Positions 25,401 through 37,400 of a stretch of DNA of 64,000 bases are shown here, piece after piece (positions within the stretch are counted from its first letter, which is position 1; each line of letters begins with the position of its first letter). The notes below the pieces were generated by a model. It was not told the origin of the DNA and searched no databases. It saw only the letters and a list, made by a program, of their open reading frames with translations. Source of the DNA: Ephydatia muelleri (Eukaryota > Porifera > Demospongiae > Spongillida > Spongillidae); NCBI GenBank assembly GCA_013339895.1, contig JABACO010000001.1:4146280-4210279 (forward strand), written 5' to 3'. The position numbers and the translations under genes are program-made.

Positions 25401-28400
25401 GATGGACCGCACTGATGGAGGCATCAAGTAAGGGGCATTTGGAGTGTGTGAAGGCACTATTGGATAAAGGTGCACAGGTCAATGTACAGAACGAAGTGAG
25501 TGAAGTTTGTGGTTGTATGTTAGCCAGCCCTATCTGTTTGACATGTTTACCCTGATGAGAATGCATATTTAGAGTGATCTGTGTTGTACTGGAGCTCCTG
25601 GTAGCATTTAAGCCCAGTGTGAATTCCAGTCACTTCATGTAGCATCATTAAATGAACGAACGTTTACCACCAGTGTCACAGGAAATTCTGTTGCTAGGAA
25701 ATATTGTCACGCCAATAATATTTCATAAGGAAATTGTCACGGCATTAATATTTCCAAAGGAAATTCTGTCAATCTCAGGTAATTCTGTCGCACGTATGAA
25801 GCATGCATGTTTTGTTTCAAATTGTGACATGATTGAGAATTCACACATGCACTTGATGCATTCAGAGTATATTAGATCATACAGGGAACAGTACCATTTA
25901 GTGGACCTCCTGATGAGGCCTGGAGAATCACAACAGCAATTGCAATGAAACCTCTCCTGGCATCCATAGCTTTGCACCATCTTCCTGCCTGTATATGGAA
26001 GCTTACACTGAGAGTATATTTCAACCACTTCCTCCTTCAAGACTTTAGCTTTTCTTGCTGCAATGCTGTGTGACAGGAAGGCGACATTGCACCATTTGGA
26101 ATCACTGTAACAAGCGTTTCCTCTTCAGAAACAGGTCACATTCCAGTATATAAACATCTTGCCCATTGCATATTGCAGTGGCAGTCACAATAGCAAAAAG
26201 GGCGCAATCACTTACTCCAGATCACTCTTGCTTCTTGTATTGCAGTACATGGTATCTATGCGTGACTGCAACATATCGACAATAATGCAATTACGTGAGC
26301 AGGAAAGTTTCAGATAGTGTGAGCTGTCAAACACTTAGACAACACCAGTTGAACATCCAACTGTTGATACATTTATCCAATTAATGGTTTCCATTTTCAT
26401 GGAGACACTAACGAATGGATAGTCATCAAATTTTGTGGTGTACTGCAGTGATGTACTTAGCAGGCCTGCCACATGTTGTTGCTGTTATTGTAGCAGATGC
26501 TGAGCTGCAGTCATGTGTTCATTGTCAAACCAGCCTCAGGATCTTCAAACGCAGCGGCTGCATCAAACACAAGAGGTAACTTTGTAATAGGCACCTCATT
26601 GGATACAATAATATGAGGTGGGCAATTCAAGCTGGCACCAACTGTTACAAGGCTGATTCTTTCTCCTACATTTTGTGGCACATCTCTTCTTACATTTGCA
26701 TGTGTCATCCTTTGAGATTCTTCCTTAGAACAGAAAACATAATATGATAATTCTGTTGATTAAGTTACTACAAGACAGGAATACCTACATGTAGTTGTAT
26801 AGTTGAGCATCCCTTTTCAACAGATTTCAATGCGTGGAGCGGTGGAGACTATATGAAAGCACAACAATGTACAGTAGAAGTGTAATATCTACGATGAATA
26901 CTTTGTAACAATGATGGTGACATTGTTTCCTGTCTCTGTTCTTCCACATCATTGTACATTCTAAGAAAATTTGTCGTAATTATAGTCGGAGAATTTAACC
27001 CACTGAGATTTGGAAAATAAGATGAAAAAAATATTATACATATATTTTAACCCACAAATTATGTTTCTTTAGCTTGAAAATAGTATAAGATGCCTTTCCC
27101 CACAAATTGAGAAAGGAAGTGGCATTCTTCCTAAAGACCAATCAAGACCAGCAGACATTCTAGTGCCAAACTGGTCCCTCTCACGCCCAGCTGCATTTGA
27201 CATAAAGGTCATCAATCCACTTAATTTGCAATTTATACAAGAAGCGGCTCAAACCTGTGGTCATGCAGCTGAGATGGGAGAAGAGGCCAAGCACTCAAGA
27301 AGTGATGAGGCATGTGCCCTTAGAGGATGGTCATGCATCCCTTTGGTTGTAGAAGTGTTTGGAGGATGGGGCAATGAAGCTATCAATGTACTTTTAACCA
27401 TATCCAAAAAGGTAGCCACGCATCTATGTCAACCTCTAAATGAGGTTATATCAAACATCTACAGTTGCCTCAGCCTCACCCTCATGAGGCAGAATGCCAG
27501 GGCAATTTTGGCCAGATGTGTCTCGCCAAACACCTGCCGTGACTTTTAGTTATTTGTAGTGCTTATGTTTTAAATCGGTACAATTATAATTGTAATTCAA
27601 ATTGTCTTGATAATTGTATAAGATATATTATACTAATTATGTCCTTTTTGCGGCAACGTTCTCATTGATAGTCACAAGACAGATTGATTTGCACATATAT
27701 TAAGTACATATAACATCATGCCTTGTATATTTCATTGTGACATTACAAATTGCGGTGGAATATTCTCACTATCCGTTTTGATGAAAATAATATTGAGTGT
27801 AAACTTGTCCATTGGTGAAGCATTAATCATGCATGCATATACAAAATGTATGTGTAAAATACTGAATCATACAGAACACATCTTGTGTTAGATGGGGTTG
27901 CGAAGTCATCCTGTTGTCCATTCTCAATATGTACATGGATAATAATAAATATCGCATTTGATACCTTTGTCAATGATTCTAGCTACAGCTGCAAGTATAT
28001 CACTGTAGGTTTTAGATGTTCAAGTTTTTGGCGAACCTCCAACAATGACTACGTCCTTCCTCCATTAATGAAAAAAAAAAACAGAACCAGAAGCCCTTTA
28101 ATCAAAGTACATACCATTTTATACCCATACGCGCATGCTTCAGACTAACAATTACACAATGCAGATGTGATTTAACTCGGCTCTGTCTCATTCCTCCTCA
28201 ATTTTGGCAACTTCATGTTGTTGGAATCCTTGAGAGGGCATCTGCATTGGAGTTGGTCGTTCTTGACCAATGTCTGACTGAGAATGAAGCATCGGACTCC
28301 ACCTGATCAATCTTGAGTTGCTGTCTTTCAGGCTGTTCAGCCACTGCAGCCAGAAGATACACACTAAATTCTTCCACCCCCATCTTTATCGCCAAATATT

Positions 28401-31400
28401 CCCTTTCGATAGTTGAGTAACACTCTTCCTGGGGCAACAGATTCCTTCTAAAATAGCCAACAGGATGCTCCTTCCCTATTTCGTTCACCTGGCTCAACAC
28501 TGCACTGACCGCCCTGTCTGACGTATATGTCTGTAGGATGAACTCCCTACTAAAATCTGGGTTGCTTATAACAGGGGAAGAACATAGCAGCTTTTCCATG
28601 TGGTAAAAGCAGAGTTACAATCATGTGACCACAAAACCTTGTTGAGGGCAGATTTCTTCATCAGATCAGTCAGAGGTGAGGCTATCTCCACATAATTTGC
28701 GAAGAACCTCCGAGACAGGCTCACATGCACCTCAGTCTTAGTCTCTGGAACCTACTACTGGTCTTAGCCTGCTCAGCTCTGGTTTCCTTTCTGATGACGT
28801 GTCCCAGATGCACACAGTGCTCCATGCCGAATTGACACGATCACAGCTTTACCATTAGTCCTGCCTGCTTTAGCCGACCTAGCACCACCTGCAGATGTTC
28901 CAAGTGCTCCACCCTCGTTTCCCAAGTCATCTATATACGCGGAGGTGTACGATTGTAGCTCCTGGTCCACCAACGTTACGGGTGCCCCTATTAGTCCAAA
29001 GGGCATCCACTTGAACTGGTACAAACCATATTAGGTAATGAATGCAGTTTTCTCACGATGCTAAAGGGCAACTGGTACTTGCCAATAGCCCCACACCAAA
29101 TCCAATGTCGTTATGAACATATCCTTTCCCAGCTGGTCAACAATCTTGTCCACATGAGGTATGGGATAGGTGTCTGTCTGGATCACCTCATTGATCCGCC
29201 TGTAGTCCACACAGATTCTTAGACTACTGTTCTTCTTAGCCAGGACAACGGGAGCTGCCCCCTCACTACTAGATGGCTTGATGATATCATTACGCAACAT
29301 TTCATTCAATTTTCATTGTACTGTATCCCGATATGCATGAGGTATTCTATAGGGGGGTAAACGTGGCCTTGCCGAACCAGTCTCGATTCGATGCTCTGTC
29401 AGTCGTGTCTTGCCAGGCAAATCCTTCACCGCCGCCTCAAGCTCCTTTAGTAAGTCTTTGCTGTCATTGAGTTGTGGTTCCACCGCCTGCTTCTCGTTCC
29501 ACACAGGAATATCAGAACTCCCGTCCAAGTATCCTTCTGACCCCTCTTCAACACTGTAGTTGGACTCTGCTGACCTGTGAACATTGAAAACCTTTAACAT
29601 GGTCACATGGAATATCCTCCTTCTTGATTTGCCATGCATGTCAACAATGTATGTCGCCTTACCACACCTCCTAAAGACTAGATAAGGGACCTGCCACTGA
29701 GCTAACAGTTTGTTGCTGGATGATTGCAACAACACGAGGACCAGATTCCCATCCCTAAACTCATGTGACCTTGTGTGACTGTCATAACAGGTTTAGTGCT
29801 TCCTTTGTGCCTCCACTAGGTTCTGCTTCACTACTTCTGTCATCTGGCTCAACTTCTCACTCATTAACAATACATGTTCTGCCACTGTTTTACACTGTCC
29901 ACCTGCTTCCCAACTCTCCAACACATCCAATATGCCTCTCACATCTCTACAATACATCAATTCGAAGGGTGAAAACCCTGTTGAGGCCTGAGGCACTTCC
30001 CAATATGTGAACAAAAAGTAGAAGATCTTTCCCCTCTTCATCAATGGTTTTTCTTAACATCGCCTTTCACGTCTGGGTAAATCTTCCATCTGTGGATGAT
30101 ACTGGCTTGTGCGAATGGCATGGATATGTAACAACCTGTACAACTCAGCAAGATGCTATGACGTAAAATTACTCCCTTGGTCTGTCATTATCTCACAGGG
30201 CAGGCCAACCCTGGAGAAAACCGTAATTAACTGTTTAGCTACATGCTTGGCATCAATACTAAGCAATGGTAAACACGGTTCGGATAATCACACAAGGATT
30301 AAACCGTACCGGTTTCCGCTACTGCTCCTTGGGAGTGGACAAATGATGTCCATGGGTATCCGTGATAACTGTTCTGCAACCACAGGCAAAGGAATCAATG
30401 GCACCAGCACCGCCTTCCGAGTAGTCTTATTTCTGACAATGTGGACAGTAATGACAAATTCCTCCACATCTCTGAAAATTGTGGGCATGTAGAACCATCT
30501 CAGAAATCTTCAACGTGTCTTCTCCCTTCCAAGATATCCCACCAACGGGATCTTGTGCCCCAACTTGAGAACAGTAGCCCTGCCCTCCATGGTAATACCA
30601 ACTGCTATAGCTGTGCTGCTTTCCCCCTTTCATGGTGGACACCAAATTCGATACAACAATTCATTCTTCCTAACGGAACCACCCTGCTTCTTCTCCACCA
30701 GTCCTCAAACCCTCTACAGAGGGTTAGAGGAATGTCCAATACACATAGTTCCCTGTTTTTCGCTGTTTTTAGGTTGTACTTGTGCCAGTTGTTGCCTTAA
30801 TGTTCTTTTTTGCTTCTTGGTCAGTACCCCCGCTGTTCTTTTAGCACCCCGGACCAGTCTCGTATTGTCTACAGACTGTGGACCCTCCTCTGCAGACTTG
30901 TCTTCCCTATTCAGCTGTTCCATCGGTTTCGGCTCCACCCCACTAATTATCTCCTGCTCCCATCTCAGAATTTCCTCCTGCAGCTGCCTTTTGGCCTGGA
31001 CCCAAGTAACTACTACCATTACCTCCTTGGATTTTAACTCTGCCCCCACTGGTTTTACGAGCAAACTAGCCAATTGTGGCACAACTCGCCCCAGGAGTAC
31101 TGGTACTGGTAGACTCTCCGACACTGCAGCCTCCACTGGCATACTAAGGACATCCACCTCCAGCTCTAATGCTGCTAAGGGTGTGCAGAAACTGTGTCAC
31201 CGTGAGTACCTCTTTACCATCATTCGTGCACACCCCGTGTCTAGGAGTATCCCTTCAACTTGACGCCCTCTACACTTCCTTTACAATACACCCCTTCAGT
31301 CGACATATCTTTGGCGCCAGTCTTTATGGAATACAAAAGGGCTTTGTCTTTGGGTTTTGGACACTTAGCCTTTACATGACCCCCCTCTCAGCAGTTGTAG

Positions 31401-34400
31401 CACCTCAGCCCTGGCTTGTGCTCTCCTCTTACCCCCTTGTTTTTCTCTCTCTGTCTCCAGCGCTTCTCACCTGCTCGAATTCATCTGCTCATCACCTGCT
31501 TTACACAAGTCTCAGGTTTCCGATCGCTGACCCATACTCTCTTCTCCGCAGGCAAGGACTTCCAGAACTGCTCCAGTCCGATGGCGACCTTCACCTTCTC
31601 CACCATGTCACAATCTCGCAGCCACTTGGACTCCAAATCCAACAGGCGAATAGCATATGATCCATTAGATTTACCATTTTCACACAACATCTCTCTAATA
31701 TGGCATCAATAAGATTTTTCATTGATGTTGTAACGGAGTAAAAAAGCCGCTTTCAGCTCTTCGTAAACACCTGCATCGTCGCACAGAAGTACAGCGAAGG
31801 CCTGATGTGTCTTACCTGTGTAGTCAGGCGTAGCCACACCTTCACATATAAACGTAGGTTATACGCAAGGGTGTGGCTACGCCAGACTACACCTGTGAGC
31901 TGGGGTGCCAGATCATAGGCATAGGCCTAGAAAATTTTATTCTATTAAATAGAATAAAACGGTTTTTTGGTCAAATTTCTTTAAACCGTTTTATTCTACG
32001 AATAGAATAAAAGTTACTTGTAGTATGCAAGAGGACGCTTTGTAAGGTTTTGTTGACAACATTGACGATCCGTACGACCGATTTGTTAAAGAGCCAGATG
32101 ACAGCAGCAGCTGTATGACGACTACGAAGAAGTGGATGCTCCAAACGGATGGCGATATTTAAGCCATATGGAGGTGCCATACAAAGTGCACCAAAATAAC
32201 GTAGATGACGAGCTTTTGAAATCAGCATGGATTGTAGTTCCAAGGATTGTCTCCAACCTTAAGAAAGCCGCGTGTGTAAGGCAAAATACTGATCCCAGTG
32301 ACATTACCATTGGTCGGTTCTCGCAGATATGGTTTAGTCACCTCTAATTAGAGAGCTTCTTACATGAATGAATGATGCTTTGCCAGAAGAGCAGATAAAC
32401 GTCAAGGAGCTTTTCCACTTTCTAAAGGTTGAACTGTTCCTCAATGTCTATAGATGCAGCCCAGCAATATTCTACCACCAAATGGCCCGAAAACTTTATC
32501 CTGCAGCAGAGATGTGCATGCCTCATGCTCCAATTTCCACATAGACAACTTCCCTATTGTGGACATAGTGATGCACTTGCACCTCAATCACACCCTGCGT
32601 GATCAGCATCGTGGCCTCCGTGCAGATGTGTACACCTTCCTTAGCTACGGCTATGTGTTGCATGTAAGGGAAGGTGTGAAGGCATCAGAGAGCACCAAAG
32701 ACCAATGTTTGGACCTCCATCAGCCTCAAGAACATGAAGCCCAGCAGTTCAGGGCGTATCATGAGCTGGAAGAGTTCGTGTCACAGCCTGAAAAATGGGA
32801 TCAACCAGCAATAAGGAGGGCTTAGTAAGCATGGTTCGAAGCCAGCTCAGCTGTTGTGCTCAGGCTATGGGATCTGTGGTGGAGCAGAGCAACAGTGCTA
32901 CTCCAAAACATTCAACCAGTATTTTCGCATGCTCTGAGATGCCAGTTTTCTCATGTTAACAGTTAATCATCCCAAGCGGCAATGCCAGTAATGTTGCTGG
33001 AAATCAAACCAAGCTACTTTTGGGTTATGTCTGCTCAGCTACTGGTTTCAAACATGTGGCATACTACCATGATGAGGCGCGAATTGGCTCTCCTTCAGTG
33101 CCTCAACAAACTGTTTTGGTGTGGGTTAACTTCTGTTCACCATCTCCCTGCTTCAAATGTTTGTGTGACTGCTTGTGAGAAATGTATCACAAACATATTT
33201 TCCAGTCCATCCCCAACACTACTGTGCTGATTAAGTCAAACTTCTGTGCTCCATATCAATCTGCAGTATGATCTTTCAAAAATGAAATCACATAATTCTA
33301 TGCAGCCCAGTATATCACAACTGTTTCTAACCAGCAGAACATTCTTTTTTACAATTGTCTTGGACAGAAAATGCCACCTCTCTGTGTGCATGTGCCTCCA
33401 AATCAGTAATGGTGTTACTGAATAGTGACAGTAATGATGTATGCAAGAAGTCGAGAAGCGATACACAAAGAAAATTAAGTGTATTAGCAACAAGAAAGGG
33501 AAAAGCAATGATGAGGCACAAATTGGTTCTCCATCAGTGCCTCAACAAGCTGTTTTGGTTTGGATAAACTTCTGTTCACCATCTCCCTGCTTCAAATGTT
33601 TGTGTGCGTGCTGGTGAGAAATGTATCACAAACATATTTTCCAGTCCATCACCAACACTACTGTGCTGCCGATTAAGCCAAACTTCTGTGCTTCATATCA
33701 CTCTGCAGTATGATCTTTCAAAAATTAAATCACAAAATTGTTAGGTGCCCAGTATAGCACAACTGCTTCTGACCAATCTTTATTGCAATTGTGTTGGGCA
33801 GAAAATGCCATCTCTCTGTGTGCATGTGCCTCCAAACCATGCATCCTCACTCATTACCCCAATAGGTGAGGATTGCATCAATTTCACAGAAGTAATGGTG
33901 TTACTGAATAGTGACAGTAATGATACATGCACGAAGGCGGGGATGGTGAAGAAGCAATACACAAAGAGAATTAATTGTATTAGCAACAAGGGGAAAAGCA
34001 ATAAGAATGTGAGGAGGCATTGAGGCTCATAAGAGCTGTTTATCCACAGTGTTCAAAGTGTCTCTAACACTTAAAGTTGCTTTACAAGTACATCTGTGGT
34101 GGTGACCAATATATGCTCAGTACTGCAATGAGACATGCTGATAAACTCCAGCCCAAATGAACCTCACTGTTTCTGGTACTTAAGAATGACTTATTTTGCT
34201 GTTACCAAAAGGGTATGGAACACAGTAGAATGCCCTATCCCTCACTCGCCCCAGCGATGGGCCAGACTTCAGGAATGCTCACCAACACCCTCTCACAAGT
34301 GAATTACTATGATTTGCAAAACAAATTGTAGTGTGAGGTACTAGTATGTTGTGCTGTTAAACTGTGTGTCTTTATGTACTCTTTATCACTATACATGTAT

Positions 34401-37400
34401 GTACAGTGATGGAAACATGTGGTTTTATTTCTCGTTATGATGTGTACTAATCCTTATAGGTTGGATGGACCGCACTGATTGAGTCATCAAGTCAAGGGCA
34501 TTTGGACTGTGTGAAGAAACTGTTGGAAAATGGTGCACAGGTCAACATGCAGAACAAAGTGAGTGCTGTTTGAGGTAGTATAGTAGGCCCTATCTGTGTA
34601 AGTATGTGTATGATAGAGAATTGTGTTATCATGTAAAATAACTCCTATTGGACTATTATTTACTTTCGGTTCTTATTCATTTTGACGCATGCACATAAAA
34701 ATGGCTCGTACCCACTCTGATGTCATTTAAATCACACCATAAACTGGTACTATGTATTGGCGTCCAGGCTATTAGGGGGAGGTGGGGCTTCTTTATCTGA
34801 ACATCTTTTGGATTCTTTATCTGAACAGGCATAAGTGCCTGTAGCAGGAGATTGGAAGTGGAAAGGAAAATATCAGTTATGCAACGCATTGTGGATATTG
34901 TAATGTTTATATAGGTCGGCAAAGTCTGTCACTTAGGGGACACGGGAAGACTTCTTAGTGATGTTACTATCAACACAGGTAATTTTATAGAAGTATTGAT
35001 ACTGATTTCCAATTATGGTGCAAAATAATTAGTGTGAAGGAAACCGACAACATCTGCAGAGAAAATACACAAAGAACGAATCTCAAAGTTGACTTTTTGA
35101 GTAAGACTACTCAAAATAAGTAATGTTTAGAAACATAGAAGCTCATTATTATACAGCTGCTCATGGAGATGGCGTTATCTAGGTAGAGCTCAGTTCATAC
35201 AGCATACAAAAGTAACAGTCCAGATGTGACATCAGACTCGTCAAAGATGCTTCGAATCTTTCTCTAAATGGTCCATCGTAGATAGTGTGATTAAATGATA
35301 GGTACGAGCCATTTTTAGTAACAATATGATGGCACCACAATGCACATGTGTCAAAGTTAATAAATCTAAATATAGATTCAAAGGTGGTATATCTCTATAT
35401 TACACAATAAAATAGTTATTTTTCATACAGGTACTTAAAAAAATGTTGTCATAAAGACTGTAAATGAACTTTAATATTAGTTGTTTTTATTATGTGCTAA
35501 ATGAGTCAATATTGCATATTGCTCCAATGAAAGTAGAATTTACATTCCTCGCCAGTCACAATACCCTTTTGACTTTCCACATCTACTGTTCACATTCCAT
35601 TTTGGAACGTTTTGAGCAGGAATATTATACGACATCGTTGACAAGTATGATTCCAGACGGGGGGTATGAGCTGGGGGGTAAGAACAAACATCTACATTGA
35701 CTGTCTTGCTGTAAAGTTGTGACTTTGTAACGCAGCCACTAGTTAAGGATGAGTTCATAAAAGCGTACTGATGTCATTTTACTTGCTGCGGGTTAACGTG
35801 CATACGTAATAGTTTATTGCAACACTAAAATTTTCATCCGTGCATTTTATGTGTGTACACACTTCATGGGTTAAGGGTTTTTACAGATATCTGGTACAGA
35901 GTGAAAATTGTCGACCAAACTACTAGTTATGAGCCATGCACCAATGAGATTTCCATATAACAAAAATTCATAATTGTACAGAAAGGTGTACATTAATATT
36001 ACCATGTAGTTTTTAGCCATATCTGGAGGTTGCCCTCGAGCAACAAGTGGTCAAGCCATAGCCCAAATGCCTGACCGGCTCCAAAAAACCCTATACTGGA
36101 GTTCTGTGGTGACGTTTGGTCCTAGTGTGAATTTCCATGGGTTCATGCAGCATCACTAAATTAGATAACGTTTAACCTTTTCCTATCAACTCGCATGATG
36201 AATACGTGCTTTTACCAACAATGTATCTGTTTTGCAAACAGAGCTCTCACTGTCTTGCAAACTTCTTGACCATACAACACAATGGCACACTTCATGACCA
36301 TACAGTGTGCAACACAATAGCACGTGTAGTACAGTTCATGCAATATCAGTTTGAATTTGATTTTATTTTGATATGTTTGTGGGAAAGAAGGGATGCAGTG
36401 CATTGGGACTTCTTCCGCCTCAGATCCTATGATGTCATGTTTTTAAGCTACTAGTGCATTGTTTATCATTGTAGAACAATACATTTACATGAACACTCAA
36501 CACACACCCTTAAACACTGACAGTATCACTTTTCCTTAAACACTGACAGTATCACTTTTCCTTAAACACTGACAGTACCATTTTTAATTCTGAAAATCCA
36601 TTGTAATATGAAGTGCCTGGGTGTTTAATAAGAGCTCAGCCTTCTTGTTTTTTGTTTTTTTTATGAAGGATTACGTATAGTATAATGAAACCAAATTTGC
36701 AAATTTTGTTTATGCTTTATTAGAGTGAGACATGATTGTCTTACTAAATTGCAAGTAATTAAGTAAATCAACAAACATGACTGTTTTGCAGAGCTGTTCA
36801 TACATGTATCCAGTGCTCAAAATACTTTGTAATGGTTGATTAGCATAATTACTAAGCAACAATTGATTTGATTGCTAAAGGTCCGCTTTGTGCAGCAGTG
36901 TATTAATTTTAACAAGTAACACAATAATTATAATTGCATGCACATGTAATTCTAGTGCATGCTGGTCACTGCTTTTGTGTTTAGCTGATCCCACCACTAA
37001 CGCATCACTTTAGTTTCGCACACGCTGTAACTTGGTTTTATGTGTGGTACAATGAAGACACGATATACTTTGTACTTCTCCATTCACAACTGCTATGTTC
37101 GGCCATTTCTTGCCAGGGTCGATAACGTTTGGCCATTGATCAGCCGTAGATTGACTAGGCATGCTTCTTCACACACTAACTCGCGTGCGGTTCAACAATC
37201 AAAACGCAAAATAATAACGCAAAACCAATAATTAATATAGAGTATAGGTAATCACGATGCATAAGCCCGTGTTAACGCAAAACCTGTGCTGCCTAGAGCT
37301 CTATCAATGCGCGCAAGTTTACGTACATATTTCCGTTAGAAATAGATGCATATTGAATAAATCATGTGCGTCGCAAATGTTGCTACGCAATATCTATTTT

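Larger units (their letters stand above)
28210..31812 (-). mobile_element. Ty3/Gypsy retrotransposon with copia-like pol order, truncated
   Basis: On the minus strand the order is gag with zinc knuckle, protease, integrase, GPY/F-like segment, reverse transcriptase, RNase H. Sequence motifs are Ty3/Gypsy-type, but integrase precedes RT as in Ty1/copia and the Gmr1-like Gypsy group. Stops and frameshifts are scattered throughout. I could not find long terminal repeats; the gag end stops at a palindrome near 31813, and the RNase H end runs into AT-rich intron near 28200. Confidence 0.75.
25496..34459 (+). other. 9.0-kb intron filled with mobile elements
   Basis: Contains the Ulp1-PHD fragment, the nuclease-domain fragment, the Gypsy element, a short palindrome, the second copy of the TTAA-element gene and a tandem duplication, all listed separately. 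I see nothing coding at 26291-27059 or 27550-28209, which are AT-rich. Repeated-type intron resumes by about 34200. Confidence 0.6.

Noticed and set aside
35464-35758. Short overlapping frames in the exon 11-12 intron
   Set aside because: No domain, AT-rich context and no splice support.
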